NCBI GenBank assembly: GCA_027886185.1
Contig: WOAB01000583.1
Location: 2,542,001-2,606,000, forward strand
Source: Rheum nobile
Taxonomy: Eukaryota; Streptophyta; Magnoliopsida; Caryophyllales; Polygonaceae
Direction of reading: 5' to 3'
DNA length: 64,000 nucleotides
The notes beneath the pieces were generated by a model that was not told where the DNA came from, did no database searches, and was given only the letters and a program-made list of their open reading frames with translations. The position numbers and the translations under genes were made by a program. Below, one piece after another: positions 1 through 11,830 of this stretch. Every line of letters begins with the position of its first letter. Position 1 is the stretch's first letter.

Positions 1-99
1 TAAGCATCAAATTGACAATTGGAACCATACTAAAAAATGGAATCCAGACTCTCTAGTGGACATTAATCCAAATAATAAAAAATCCTCCAAATAGAGATG

Positions 100-580
100 A
101 AAAATTACTAAGTGGAAAAAGCCACCTGAGAACATTATTAAAATAAACACTGATGGATCTACAAAGATGAATGAAGATTATAGTTGCAGATTTATTTTTC
201 GTAATTATAAAGGTGAACCTATTCAATTTTTTGGCAAAAAATGTGGAATCTCAACCTCTCTTAAGACGGAAACCATTGCGGTTAGGAATGCCTTAATCAA
301 AGCATATGAACTGGGTTTTACTAATATCCAATTGGAATGATAACCTCACTATTGTTAATGTAATAAATAAGACCTGACACTGTCCTTGGATATTGAAATT
401 TTAATTTCTGATATCCTTTGTATTTTGCAACTGTTTTCTTTAGTATAGGTCTGTCATGTCTTCCGAGAAACAAACGTTGTGGCCGATTGCATCGCAAAGT
501 TGGGTCTGCAGAGTTCTTTGGAAGACATTCAATCTAATTTAGAACTTTTTGTTCTCATCCGTAAGGATGCTATAGACTAA
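100..580 (+). pseudogene. LINE ORF2 3' relic (RNase H domain)
   Basis: Reading rightwards, the sequence encodes the RNase H fold that ends plant L1-type ORF2 proteins. It opens with a W-K-K-P-P stretch followed by INTDGS, where the Asp is the first catalytic residue, and closes with the tail ELFVLIRKDA just before a stop near 580. The same tail (ELCVLIRKDA) closes the full-length LINE at 51522. The frame breaks near 340 and has several later stops. Only the 3' part of the element lies in the window, and it is on the opposite strand from the other LINEs here. Confidence 0.75.
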
Positions 581-1179
581 GAAATCGTGTCTTATATGGT
601 TTTCGTCTAATTTTTATCATATTAAAATATATATATAGGAACGCTCCGGTAAAATGAGAGTTATGGTAAAACGAAAGTACTAATCTGGAGCGTTGGATTG
701 ATGGTGATGGTGATGGATGATTGGATGAATAAGTTATATAATAGATATGGTAGGGGTGTAACTATCAAATCTAACCTAATATGACAATTAATCAAATTTT
801 AATTAACAAAAAAAATTAAATGGGTTGTTACAGGAGAGAGAAAGAGAAGATTATTCTATTTCCTAATCGTCTTCAACGTACAAACATTCCTTCCTCCATT
901 GACGATATTCTTCAACGTACAGCCATTACCATAACTCTCGTTGCTCTCATCAACCAAGCTTCTTTGTTCGATCACTTTGAATATCCCACCTGGAAACGCG
1001 AAAGATCTATCATCGAATAAGCTACTCGTTCGTATTATAACGAATCGAGGTTTGTGAATTGATTTTTCATCAAAACCCTAAATTCTATTTCATGATATGT
1101 TGATCTTATGTCTATTCTAATTGATTTTCGATCATAACATAGGGTTTAGATTCTGATTTCGCAATTTGGTTTTCACAAT

Positions 1180-2070
1180 TTTATCGATATTCATACAGCC
1201 AGTAGTGATATTCGTTTACTATGTACGGAACATTCATAATTTTGCGATATTCATACAAACTGTATTGATATTCGTCTGTTAATCTCAAGCTTTTGGAATC
1301 GATTCATGTATCTTCGAATTTGATTTTTTTTTTTTGTATTTGGTGAATATTGCATATCCAATTTTGAATAACCCGATTGATAATAAACTGATTATGATGA
1401 TATTCATGTATAGCGCATACATATTCAGGAACCATAATAGCGATATTCATTCAATATGTTATGATATTCACGTATTTTCTACGCATAGTCATACAAATAA
1501 GTAGTCGATATTCACAAGAACATCGTCGATATTCAGCGTCGATATTCACGATTTGCGTATAGATATTCATATGTGAATTACCTCTTTGCGTGTAGATGTT
1601 CAAATGTGATATTCATACTCGCTTCATCAATATTCATGATTTGCGTGTAGATATTCATATGTGAATTACTTCTTTGCATGTAGATGTTCAGATGTGATAT
1701 TCATACTCGCTTCATCGGTATTCATGATTTGCGTATAGATGTTCATATGTGAATTACTTCTTTTAGTGTTTATGCAATGTACTTGTGTAATGATATTCAT
1801 ATCGTTTTACTAGATATTTAAGGATATTTATTACTACATGTGCATTGTGTTATGAATATCGATGATCCAAAGTTGAATATCAAATCGAATGCAACCTTTT
1901 ATTATTAATATTAAATACGTGAATATGCTTTACTAGATTATGATTATTGTGATGTGATTATCTAGATTGATTATAATAAAATTTATGTTTCTTTAAAGAT
2001 ATTCAATATTTTAGGAATGATATTCATGTAAAGTGAATCATTATTCAATCTTTATTTCTTTTACTGAAGT
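1180..2070. repeat. GATATTCA-rich non-coding region with 88-bp tandem repeat
   Basis: The octamer gatattca and close variants recur throughout, together with a few reverse-complement tgaatatc copies. From about 1540 to 1765 this becomes a tandem repeat with an 88-bp period: the phrase atttgcgt begins at 1551, 1639 and 1727. Each unit contains 'gatattcat', 'atgtgaatta' and 'actcgcttcat'. No coding potential is visible. It looks like the internal body of a non-autonomous element. Confidence 0.7.
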
Positions 2071-2215
2071 GAATATCGTTCATGGAAATATAAATAACAT
2101 TTCCTCTTAAACCAAATACAGCCATGGAAACACCAAACAAAGCAACACCAGATTAGGACAAGTATAAAGCCCACAACAAAGAAGAAGAGTGGACAAAAAC
2201 CACAGAATCTTCCGC

Positions 2216-2370
2216 GATGTCAAAGACTCCCATCTCTGATAAGACGCAGAGATTGGTGATCTGCATCAGCGACATCCATGGCCACTCCAGTAAGCTCTAA
2301 AACCTCTAGTCGAACCTGCAATCCGCGACGGACCCGTCTGAATTCAACGACGTGTTGGTCGTCTAACCAC
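2216..2370 (+). pseudogene. RLPH2-like phosphatase fragment
   Basis: The plus strand encodes RLVICISDIHGHSSKL followed by NL, SNLQSATDPSEFNDVLVV with two in-frame stops. This matches the N-terminus of plant Rhizobiales-like phosphatases (RLPH2, calcineurin-like phosphoesterases), where the metal-binding motif is GDIHG. Here the Gly is Ser, and both stops sit where Gln and Trp codons are expected, which would be C-to-T and G-to-A changes. Only about 50 codons remain and they run directly into the ZNG1 fragment on the opposite strand. I read it as a captured, dead fragment. The family assignment is from recalled motif similarity. Confidence 0.6.
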
Positions 2371-2399
2371 AAAACGGATGCAAGTTTGACAAAGGATTC

Positions 2400-2983
2400 A
2401 AGTTGATCATCCAACCACAAAACGGATGCAAGTGGAGCAGGATTAGCCAATCCCGTGGTCTCCAGCAAAATATGATCAAGTCTATTGACAGAATAAGAAT
2501 TGAATTGAACAAACTTAGTGTTTAATTTGCTTCCAAAAAATAGAAGAGCAATGTCAGTCATATATGTAAAATGTAAATTAGATTGTTTCTATCAAATACA
2601 AGTATACAACCACCTTTGCTTCATCTGAACAAGCTGTTCTAGGGCCTGAACCAAACTATGCTTAACAGTGCAACAAACACATCCATTGGAGAGCTCAACC
2701 CACTCTTCAACTAGCGCACCACCATCTCCCTCATTAATCATGGCTCTCTCCACCCCAATCTCCTCCCCGAACTTGTTCAGTATCACGGCTATCCTCTTTC
2801 CATGTTCCGAATTCAATATATGGTTCACTAGCTGATGAAAATTAGACATAAATCATAAATTCGATCAAAAGGAAGAGGGAATTAGGAGGGGAACTGATAG
2901 GAAAGTTTAAGCTTTTAGAGATGACTTACGGTGGACTTGCCGGAGCCGAGATAGCCGGTGACAACGGTGACACCGACGGCCAT
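2400..2983 (-). pseudogene. ZNG1/CobW-type zinc GTPase fragment
   Basis: On the minus strand three exons with good splice sites can be followed. Exon 1 (2983-2930) encodes MAVGVTVVTGYLGSGKST, a Walker A P-loop. Exon 2 (to about 2613) encodes LVNHILNSEHGKR, EEIGVERAMINEG and the metal-binding CVCC motif. Exon 3 encodes ILLETTGLANPAPLASVLW. This is the order seen in CobW/ZNG1 (CBWD) GTPases, which deliver zinc to methionine aminopeptidase. Exon 3 contains an internal duplication (LASVLWLDDQ twice), then runs into the antisense of the RLPH2 fragment. The C-terminal half is missing, so this is a captured partial copy. Confidence 0.8.
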
Positions 2984-2984
2984 G

Positions 2985-3245
2985 TCATCAACACATAGTC
3001 GTGGGAGATCGCCAGCGAGAATCCGGCGGCGGAGCGTAGCCTGTCACGGCAGCGATCGTCGACATCAGGAGCAATAGTAGGTCAGCGACGAGCGGCTTCA
3101 AGTACTCGACCTGGAAATCGAGCCGATCTTTGAATTCGGCGTCGGATCCGGCCGATTCGGCCCAGGCGAGGTCGAATCCGTTGGAGAAGAACTTCCCCTG
3201 CCCACCGTCAACATGGGGCGACCAATTTTGTACCAGTGGGACCAC
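2985..3245 (-). pseudogene. Enoyl-CoA delta isomerase (ECI) fragment
   Basis: The minus strand encodes GKFFSNGFDLAWAESAGS, then LKPLVADLL and STIAAVTG. After a frame change near 3030 it reads AAGFSLAISHDYVLM. These blocks match the crotonase fold of plant peroxisomal enoyl-CoA delta isomerases, which shift double bonds during unsaturated fatty acid beta-oxidation. The fragment lacks both ends and abuts the start codon of the ZNG1 fragment at 2983 on the same strand, giving an ECI-ZNG1 chimeric order. A frameshift is needed and upstream sequence to 3440 was not recognised. It is probably non-functional. Confidence 0.65.
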
Positions 3246-3689
3246 GCCCTCTCAAGGTAGAGGCTCACCGGTCAAGTACCCGTTTGGAGATCCCAGTAAC
3301 AGCCCTTGTCGGCCTTCTCTTTTATTCTCGGAAAGTCCACCATCTCCGGCTCTGGGGCAGCAGAGGATCTCATCGTTGAAGACGAACTTGGAGGTTGAAG
3401 ACGACCGGAAGAATGAGAGAAAGAGGAAGCGATGAAATTGTAAAAAAAGATAACTTATAGTTTTTGGTAAAATCGTGGGATAAAATCCCTAAAATCACGT
3501 TAATAGAAAAGATTATGGTATAAGCATCTCCATTTTAGAAACATGCATCTTTTGGGATTCAATCAGCTTTATTGATTGTTATTTAATAAGGCAGACCCTA
3601 TATACACGCATTTTTTTACACTTCTGCACGCGGTTTGGTGCGCCGAAATTAGGCATATAGGATGAGGGGTATAATTTGGCAAGAAATGG

Positions 3690-3882
3690 TAATTCTTACA
3701 CGCCAAAACAAGGCGTATAAGAAATATGATCAGCCATATACACGCCAAAAAAAGGCGTATAGGTGGCTGGGCCATTTATTGGGCCTCCAGTTTAATGCGG
3801 CCCAAGTAGTAGTCTGCCACTGGTGCGCTATAATATGGCGCATCAGATGGTAGATTTGATGCGCCGCGATTTGGCGCATCAG
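3690..3882. promoter_or_regulatory. Palindrome cluster upstream of PMD-A
   Basis: Four short inverted repeats with 4-8 bp loops occur in 190 bp: acacgccaaaacaaggcgta (near 3698), cacgccaaaaaaaggcgt (near 3740), gtgcgctataatatggcgca (near 3823) and gatgcgcc..ggcgcatc (3858-3880). They lie between the left TIR and the PMD-A start codon at 4015. The same acgcc/ggcgt type recurs at 18826-19070 and 23190-23400, the other promoters of this element. A pyrimidine-rich leader with a CT microsatellite follows. Confidence 0.75.
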
Positions 3883-4194
3883 TTTTAGGTTAAATCAGCG
3901 CACGCGGCACATCACCTTCATCTTCTTCCTCGCTCTTTCTCTTCTTCGACGGCGACGGTGAATTTTCGATCTCTCTCTCTCTCTCTCTTCTCTTGTCTTC
4001 TTCTGAAATCACCCATGGAACCAACATCTGGTGGTGGCGCCGACGCGGAGGTGGCGAGTTCGGTGGATGGAGGAGGCAATGGCGCCGATTCAGAGGTGGC
4101 GCCAGTGGTGGTGCCGGCGTTGGCTGGAGGAGGCAATGGTGATGGGTCGGAGCTGGGGGAGACGGTGGCTGGTGGTACGTGGGGAAGCCAGACG

Positions 4195-4602
4195 GTATGT
4201 AATTTTCTAATTCGTATTTTATTTAATTTAATAACGCATTCTTGTAGTTCATATTTAATGTAATTAGTTTAGAAATTTGATTTTGTTGAGAAATTAGATG
4301 AATTAGAACGAATTCCAAAAAAATAGAACAAATTAGAACAAACTAGCATAAATTAGAATAAATAGAATGTAAATAAAAAATAGAACAAATTAGAATAAAT
4401 TATAAATATAATAAATTAGAATAAATACAATAAACTAGAATAAATTAAAAATATAATAAATTAGAACAAATTTAAACAAATTAGATTAAATCAGAATAAA
4501 TGAGAATGTAATAAATTATAGAAAAAATAGTTATTTGAATGAAATTTGTTATTAGGAAATTAATAAATGAATGTAATAAATTTTAATAATATATAATTTT
4601 AG
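4195..4602 (+). other. AT-rich first intron of PMD-A
   Basis: The interval between the splice sites gtatgtaa and ttttag is very AT-rich and built of degenerate 'aataaattagaa' phrases. No coding or regulatory signal is visible. Confidence 0.6.
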
Positions 4603-5380
4603 GTTGTACGAGATTTCTTTTCTTCGTTGTCGGAGAGACGTCAGAGGCCGAAGCGACGTTCCAGGCGGAGACATGGTGTGACTGAGTGGGCACGTCAGCG
4701 CGCGACACTCGTTAGTAGCGAGATTTTAGACGCCGCACAGCCGTCCTCACCACTCGCCCACGATGATGTGGTTATGGAGGACGTCCACGTCACGACTGCT
4801 GGTTCCCCGTCGGATGATGATGATGAGGACATGGATCGAGATTATGTAGAGTCTTTCGATCCCGTTGTGACGGCTGAGGATGATCCTATTTTGATGGCCG
4901 AGGATTTGGGGAGGGATGACGCACCCCCATTTGCCTTTCCCCATCCCGTTCCAGAGCCGGTTTCGGATCCCGTTCTTACACCGGAGACCGCACCAGCTAA
5001 TGCACCAGATATTGCAGCAGGTCCTATTTTAGGCACCGCTCCGTGGATGCCGGGAGGGCCACGTAGACCTACCCTCCTTGCTGGCTACCCGACCCATATC
5101 GCGAAGGCGATATGGGAGCTGACTGATGTCGAGTCGGCTACTCCTCCGGCTAGGGGACGCGTGCGGGGACGCATGCACAGACGCATGAGGGGACGTGGAG
5201 GATGGGCTCCTGTGGAGGATGCTGCTGTCGAGGATGCTCCTGTGGAGGATGATCCTCTTAGAGGGATCAAGCGCCGCCAGGCAGAGCAGGATTTGGTACA
5301 TATTTTATTTTTACCATTACATATTTAATTTTGGCTGATGTTATACGCACTACACATTTTGAACTTTCGCACTACATTTT

Positions 5381-5578
5381 ACCACGCAAGATGTTGGCGT
5401 ACTCCATATACCGGCGTAGTAGGCCAAATTAGTATAAATACGTAGGAATTTTAAAAAACAATATTAAAGCTTCTACGCCAGAATCTTGCGTACGCAAGAT
5501 TCTGGCGTAGTGTTATTTTAAAATAAAAATAAAAAAAGGCCATGCCAGAATCTTGCGTATGCAAGATTCTGGCGTACG
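5381..5578. promoter_or_regulatory. Long perfect palindromes upstream of PMD-C
   Basis: A perfect 38-bp palindrome lies at 5473-5510 (half-arm ctacgccagaatcttgcgt). A near-copy lies at about 5541-5576 with arms atgccagaatcttgcgta / tgcaagattctggcgta. An imperfect one sits beside the TIR at 5381-5402. They precede the leader of PMD-C. The shared half-site pairs acgcca with ttgcgt, and the same combination is found at the transposase promoter at the other end of this element. Confidence 0.8.
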
Positions 5579-5754
5579 CCTTTTAGGTTAAAATCGCAGC
5601 GTGGCTTCTTTCTCCTTCCTCTGTCTTCTTCTTCCTCTCGCAGCGGCGGCGGCGAACGACGAAAAAATTTCGGTCTCCTTCTTCCTCCTCCTCAGTGCTT
5701 CCTCTCTTCACCATCTCCCTCTCTTCTCTCAATCCTTCTCTTTCCCTCAAAAAA

Positions 5755-7930
5755 ATGAGCTCCCCGAGCTGTGGTGGCGGTGGAGCGGCTCCTGGATGTG
5801 GTGGCGCGACGGAGGAGCACAATTCGGCGGTTGGTGGTGTAGGCGTCATCGATCCTCGTGGTGGAGACGGTGGTCCTGGTGCCGGTGTTGAAGGCGTGGA
5901 GCTCAGTGGTGGTGGCGTGGAGGCTGTTGGCGGCGACGACGTGGTGGTTGTTGGCAGCGGTGCTCCTGGTGGTGGCGCGGAGGTGGGGCAGGTGGTGGTT
6001 GACACCGCTGGTGGAGGCGGTGGGGCAGGAGCCGGGGTTCGTGGGCGTCGTACCCGTGGCGTTCGTACCTGTGGTCGTGCAGCGTCCACTTCGGCTCCAG
6101 ACGCGACACCTGTCGCGGTAGGAGGACGAGGAGGTTTACGACATGTAAATTAAATTTGGCGTAAAATTTACTCTTTCATTATCTGTTAAATTTGAAAATT
6201 CATTAGACATTAATTTGGATTGAATACCTCTGAATTATTACGATAATAGTTTAAATTTAAAAGTATAAGTGCATATATATATTTGGGCTATATTTATGTT
6301 GAAATTATGCTTGAAATATTTAGATAATTATTGTGCCCGAAACGTTTAGATTATTAAGAATGTAATTAGATCAATTTCAAATATAATTGATTAATTAAAT
6401 TCATGCAATGATAGTATGTATGCCTTGATCGGTATATTAGTTTAAATTTTAAAGAATATAAAAGTTATCTAACAAAAAAATTATATTTAATTCAATATTA
6501 ATGAAAGTAAATGATAGTAAATAATAAAATAAATAGTAAATATGCATAATTAATAATTCAATATTTAAAAAATTGTAAGTAATTAATTAAATATAAATAT
6601 GTAAATATGCATAATTAATAATTCAATATTTAAATATAAATATAAAAAATTGTAAGTAATTAATGAAAGTAAATGAAAGTAAATAATAAAATAAATAGTA
6701 AATATGCATAATTAATAATTCTATATTTAAAAAATTGTAAGTAATTAATTAAATATAAATATGTATTAAGTTATTATAAAACGTGAAAATTAAATAATAA
6801 AATAAATATTTACAAATATTTATATAAAATAAACATTTATAATAATTTTTTGAATATATTGTTTTCAAATTTTGTAAAAAGGCCATACAGCAGTCGTTGC
6901 ATTCCGTTAGACAGTCGTACAAAGGCTCGCGTCTATTGGGACATCGACGGGTCACAAGGTCAGCCCGACGCGGTGATGGAGCTACGGCGGATTTGGGTCC
7001 GCGCCTGGACGCTGCCCAGCCAGAGGATGCACCTCTGTCTGATGCTGGCGACGATAGTAGCGACACGTCCATGCCCGACGTTGACGTCGACGTCGCTGAC
7101 GACGACGCATTGGACGAGGAGACATTGACATCTGCATTGGAGCGTGATTACTCATAGGGCATGGATCCGATCGAGCCCCCTCCCTGTTCGACGGCCGAGG
7201 ATTTGGGGAGGGACGATACGCCCCCCGTTCGTGAGCCAGCGGGACCTGTTCCCGTTCGTGAGCCAGCGGGACCTGTTCCCGATGTAGAGGTCCCCCCTCC
7301 TCACGTGGCAGATGCGGATCCCAAGGAGGCGTGGATGCCAGGAGGTCCCCGGTCGCGTAGCCTTCTTGAGGACATATCCGACTCATGTCGCTGCCGTTAT
7401 TTGGACACATACACAGCGACTTGCGCGTGACCCTCCCGGATCACCTGTGGATCCCGATCCGGTAGGTTTTGTTTATTATTTTTTTATATAAAAAATCATA
7501 ATACCATCCTTTATATTTTAATTTTGGGAATTCTGATCTGTTATGTATTGGCTTTCAGCTCAGGAAGATCCTGAAGCCGTACACCCGTCACCCTCATTTC
7601 TCCGCCATCCACCAGTTCTAGAGGGAGGAACCAGATTCGTGGTGGCCGCTTGCGCAGCGGAGCGGCATCACATCGTTGGGGTCGTTGGAGTTTCATAGGA
7701 TGGACCCCGTTCTCATATCGGCGTTTGTGGAGCGGTGGCATCCGGAGACAAGCTCCTTCCATTTTCCATGGGGGGAGATCACGATCACCCTCCACGACGT
7801 CTTCCATATTTTGGAGATCCCCATCGATGGGACGACAGTGGTATCGGATATGCCCGACCCCGAGATATTTTCCGCTGCAGCGGAGATGCTTGGGATTGAT
7901 GTATCTGTCGTCTCGCAGATGGCAGCAGGT
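5755..7930 (+). pseudogene. PMD-C: truncated plant mobile domain gene
   Basis: Exon 1 (5755-6144) encodes a Gly/Val-rich leader ending in a short GR-rich patch. After an AT-rich intron, exon 2 (about 6896-7461) carries the acidic segment, with TAG near 7156 and a frameshift near 7375. A 27-bp tandem duplication (VREPAGPVP twice) is visible at 7225-7275. Exon 3 (7559-7930) encodes MDPVLISAFVERWHPETSS and ITLHDVFHILEIPIDG, preceded by a TAG near 7620. The remaining two thirds of the PMD core is absent: the reading frame ends at the 67-bp array. Order and splice sites match PMD-A and PMD-B. It is non-functional. Confidence 0.75.
6145..6895 (+). other. AT-rich intron with short internal duplications
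   Basis: About 750 bp of AT-rich DNA separates PMD-C exons 1 and 2. A stretch around 6480-6760 repeats the phrases 'aatatgcataattaataatt' and 'taaaaaattgtaagtaatta' three times. Nothing coding is seen. Confidence 0.55.
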
Positions 7931-7943
7931 AATAAGTTTTAAA

Positions 7944-8372
7944 CATATTGGGCCTAATTGGGCCCGATTTCATGTTTTTTCAATTTTCCCCCGTTTCTTC
8001 CAAAATTCTCCATATTGGGCCTAATTGGGCCCGATTTCATGTTTTTTCAATTTTCCTTGTTTCTTCCAAAATTCTCCATATTGGGCCTAATTGGGCCCGA
8101 TTTCATGTTTTTTCAATTTTCCCCCGTTTCCTCCAAAATTCTCTATATTGGGCCTAATTGGGCCCGATTTCATGTTTTTTCAATTTTTCCCCGTTTCTTC
8201 CAAAATTCTCCATATTGGGCCTAATTGGGCCCGATTTCATGTTTTTTCAATTTTCCCCCGTTTCCTCCAAAATTCTCCATATTGGGCCTAATTGGGCCCG
8301 ATTTCATGTTTTTTCAGTTTTCCCCCGTTTCTTTCAAAATTCTCCATATTAGGCCTAATTGGGCCCAATTCT
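7944..8372 (+). repeat. 67-bp tandem array with site II (TGGGCC) motifs, MULE-C
   Basis: Six full units and a partial seventh, mostly 67 bp (starts at 7944, 8011, 8077 and so on). Each begins with attgggcctaattgggccc and continues with a pyrimidine-rich tail containing cccgtttcttcc. Every unit holds two TGGGCC motifs, the site II element bound by plant TCP factors. The open frames across the array are repeat artefacts. The unit is homologous to the arrays in MULE-A at 15836 and 17457. Confidence 0.9.
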
Positions 8373-8486
8373 TACCATCAACATGAAAATATACATACAA
8401 TATATTACTACATACATTACATTAAACGCCAATACATAAAACATATTACAAGAGCGATAATCCCGAAATATCTTATGCGATAATCA

Positions 8487-11400
8487 CTACACCGGAGGAT
8501 CGGGTGGACGGTTACATCTTATGCGATAATCCCGAAATATTTGAAACCTCGCTTGAAACTGAGCATCCCAGCCATCTACACTTCGGTCCTTGAAACAACG
8601 CCAAGCATACGGAGGAGGGGGTACTGGACAATCATCCTTCAGCCACACCTACATACAAACACAATCACAAACTTTAACTATTTGTGCACATACTCCTATA
8701 GTTTAGTATAGTAAATTATTTAGAAATAGTAAGCTTTACCGGTATGAAGTGGTTCCGAGCTCCTACATGGGCCATCGTCAATATCTTCGTCGGAGGGCCT
8801 AAGCTTGTATTACACGCCTTCATTGGTAGGCACAAGCAAGGACCATCCCAGGATAAGAAACATAATGCAACTTGATACGCCGTGGCAAACACCAAACCAA
8901 TTAGAGGCATGTCGAGCCAATATTGCGAGGAGCAAGGACTTATGACATAGTTCACCCGGAATATAAGATCTTCGTAACTCGTTCCCGGTGCTAGTCTGGG
9001 CAGTATTTCCATATACACATCTCTGTTGTCCAACAACTCTGCCGCTAGATGCATTCGAACCATAGGGTAATAATGCTCTTCGTATCCCAACAATACAGCT
9101 AGTGACCGATACCCACAATGCCCGTCCGGAATTACATCTTTCGCCTCCTTAATGTATGGGAACCAGAAGTAATCCACATTCCTAACCCCAAAGTTCACCC
9201 CCATATAAGTAATTGGTTGGTCAGGAAACTGTGATCCAAACGCTTCACTTTTATCCTTTCTAGGACGGCCACGACCCCTACCTTGGGTACCTTGGCTACC
9301 TTGGGTCTCATTCTCATTCTCCATCTCCTTCTCCTTTTTTATCTCTTTTTCCTTATCAAACTCCTCTAACTCGGCCCTTCTATGCTCAAACAAGCTTGGG
9401 TCCCTCTTGGTGGAATACTTTGTGGAACCCTTCGGCCTTCCTTTGGAAATGATACCCGTCGGCTCCAACAATGAGGATTCATGCGGATGCTCCAAGTCAT
9501 GGTACAGGTCAGTGACTTGCACTAACGTGGATTTTTCAAGGATCCCCTCTTTCTCCTTCTTGTACAGTTCCTCAAGTCTCAGTTGTGGAATAGACATTGT
9601 TGCATCCTCCTCAATGGTGTCAGAACGATAACCCTTATCCCATTCCAGCTGCCTCCAGAAGCGGTGGATCTCACTCGACATGATCTGTCTCTTATCAACA
9701 ATAGCCAGTGCAATCTCATGGATGCACGGCATGCCTTGGCATTCTCTCATCCAGTAATCGTCGCACTCCTCGTTGAAATCATCCATCTCTAACTGCTTAT
9801 ACATATCGAACAACTTCTTCAAGCCCCTTTCCGACACTTTGTAGAACAGCTTCGTAAACACTCTTCTCATTTCTATTGGCACCTGGTTAAAATAAAGTGG
9901 TTTTTTGACCCGTGACATCTCCATGCTCGCCCTCACCTGCCCAATTTGACCTTCGATTGCATGGTGGATCCTCAATGCCATCCTGTTAAAACCTCCAACA
10001 CTAGAATCCACAATATTCTTCAACACCCTATGCATACCCTCAACCCTATCAAAACAAAACAATGCATAGTCTTATTAAGAAAGTATGACACCGACACCTA
10101 GGCCCAATAAACATCCCAGAAAATTGTAAAGTGTTACTTACCTGTTTGAAGTTCTCGTGAAAAAGTGAAGATGATGATTTGTCCACGCACTGACTATGTT
10201 TTCCTTGTAAGGATTCAACCACTGTTTCTCAAGGTATCCAACAAGGCCGCTCTTCCACGATTTCCTAAGTTGTTGGAGCCTCTCTTCATAGCTTTCCTCC
10301 GTGGTCGAACACCAAAGTCCCCAGCATTGGCCGCAAAAGTTACTGACTCTTTTCGAATCCTTCAAGATTGGACTAGCATATGCCTCGATGTTGTGTTTGA
10401 TATGCACCCAACACAAAAGGTGTTTAACCTGATCCTTGAAAACTATCCGAATTGCATTGATGAGGGCTTTCTCTCGATCAGTCATTATGGCCGTCGGCAT
10501 TACTCCCGCCTCTTGAAACAAATACAGAAGCTTTCGCATTATGAATCTGTAATGCAAACCATCTTCCTCTCGCGTAAATGCATAGGCGATGTTGAACGTC
10601 TTGTTAGTGCATGTAAAACCGACAATCTCCACAAAAGGCATGCTATACCTAAGGATGAATGTAAGAAAACAAAACAGTATAAGCAGTTTTACATCATGTC
10701 ATAACAACTATATTAAATTAAATTAAACATAAGGCCATTATATACCTATTTGTCTTGTATGTGGCATCGATGACTACCACGTGCGGGAATAACTTCAATA
10801 GATGCAGCGAGTCAGGGTGAGCGAAAAATAGGATATCAATCTCAGACGTAGACCGCTTCCTCAGAGGATGCACTTCGTACCGGTTTTCTTTATAGAAATT
10901 TAGGGTCCATTGGGTGACCGTCATTTCCCCACGATCCTCGTATTGCATCTTTCGTAAATAGTTGGAAACTTGTTTCCTTGATGTTACATTTTCGGGGTTG
11001 TACCTTCTCAACTCTGCAAGAATAACACTCGACGGATTGAACTTCTCGCCGAACGTCCTCGTAATGCACTGCTCCTCAGGGGTCATTCGACCCATGTAAG
11101 GATGCCCAAGGAAGGTAGTCAGAAGCTTATGGTTGTGTTGTCCGCTCAACACATTCAATATCCATTTCCGAGTCTCTACTCCCATCTGCTTTTTCATTCT
11201 AATATCGTACAACTCAAATGTGCACCTAGACTTCTTCGAATGTCCTTCACGAATTACCACAGCCTCATTCGGATCATCTTCACTAAGTTTTTTTCTTTCC
11301 CGATCTATATTCACCAAAGTTCTCGCACGTCAAACTAACATGTCGTTCATTACTTCGTCGAGTGACTAGAACCATCATCAACTCTTTGCCCCTATTCTGA

Positions 11401-11759
11401 GCCCAATCAACTAACTCCTTTCGGCTATCCCACTTCTTATTCGTACGAAATTCAGATCCATAATCTTTACCCTATTAATGTAAATACTAATGTTAAAAAA
11501 CTACTATTTCTAACTACACATGAAATAATTAAATAGCACATACAATATTACATAACTATATATTCTTTTACGCCTCTATATACATGATCTAATTCACAAT
11601 CGCATGCAATATTACTATAACGTATTCATCTATATAATGCGAATAGACAAGCCTTACGAAGTAAAAAATACTAACCACAAAATTGTTCGGGTTGAATTCT
11701 TCATCACTGCTGAAATATTCTTGATCGGTACTCCAATCATCATTTTCGGATATTGACAT
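8487..11759 (-). pseudogene. MULE-C transposase with C-terminal OTU protease domain
   Basis: Five minus-strand exons: 11759-11676, 11471-10746, 10648-10142, 10045-8740 and 8648-8487, all with GT..AG borders. Order of domains: acidic N-terminus, FAR1/MuDR-type DNA-binding region, MULE DDE transposase (VVVIDATYKTNR with the first Asp, IMTDREKAL with the second), a basic linker with an AT-hook (GRGRPRK), then an OTU cysteine protease with DGHCGYRS and a distal NHFIPV His. Exon sizes match MULE-A and MULE-B. I see a single lesion, an extra A in the run near 11290 that shifts the frame; exons 3-5 are open. This is the best preserved of the three transposase genes, but it cannot make full-length protein as read. 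Confidence 0.85.
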
Positions 11760-11830
11760 TTTGATAAGATTGTATTCGAAAGTGTGCAAAACATGGAGGA
11801 TGTAGTTAGAATATATAAAGAGGGGTAATT

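Larger units (their letters stand above)
640..3560. mobile_element. Composite non-autonomous element carrying host gene fragments
   Basis: This block lies between a LINE relic and the target duplication of MULE-A. It starts with AT-rich DNA containing an inverted motif (aacgctcc near 643, ggagcgtt near 693). It continues with a GATATTCA-rich stretch, then holds fragments of three unrelated host genes at 2216-3245 on both strands. Unrelated exons packed together without their own genes are typical of Pack-MULEs and Helitrons. I could not identify matching TIRs, a Helitron CTRR end or a target duplication, so the class and the exact ends are unknown. Confidence 0.4.

Noticed and set aside
820..1020. 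66-residue plus-strand frame
   Set aside because: No homology recognised, no upstream gene signals, and it lies in a non-autonomous element.
5583..6109. Proline- and histidine-rich frames on the strand opposite PMD-C exon 1
   Set aside because: They are antisense of the Gly-rich PMD leader; similar shadows lie opposite PMD-B exon 1 at 23777-24250.
7948..8483. Open frames of repeated residues on the 67-bp arrays (also at 15758-16184 and 17495-17986)
   Set aside because: They arise because a 67-bp repeat has few stops; the encoded residues are only the array read in several frames on both strands.
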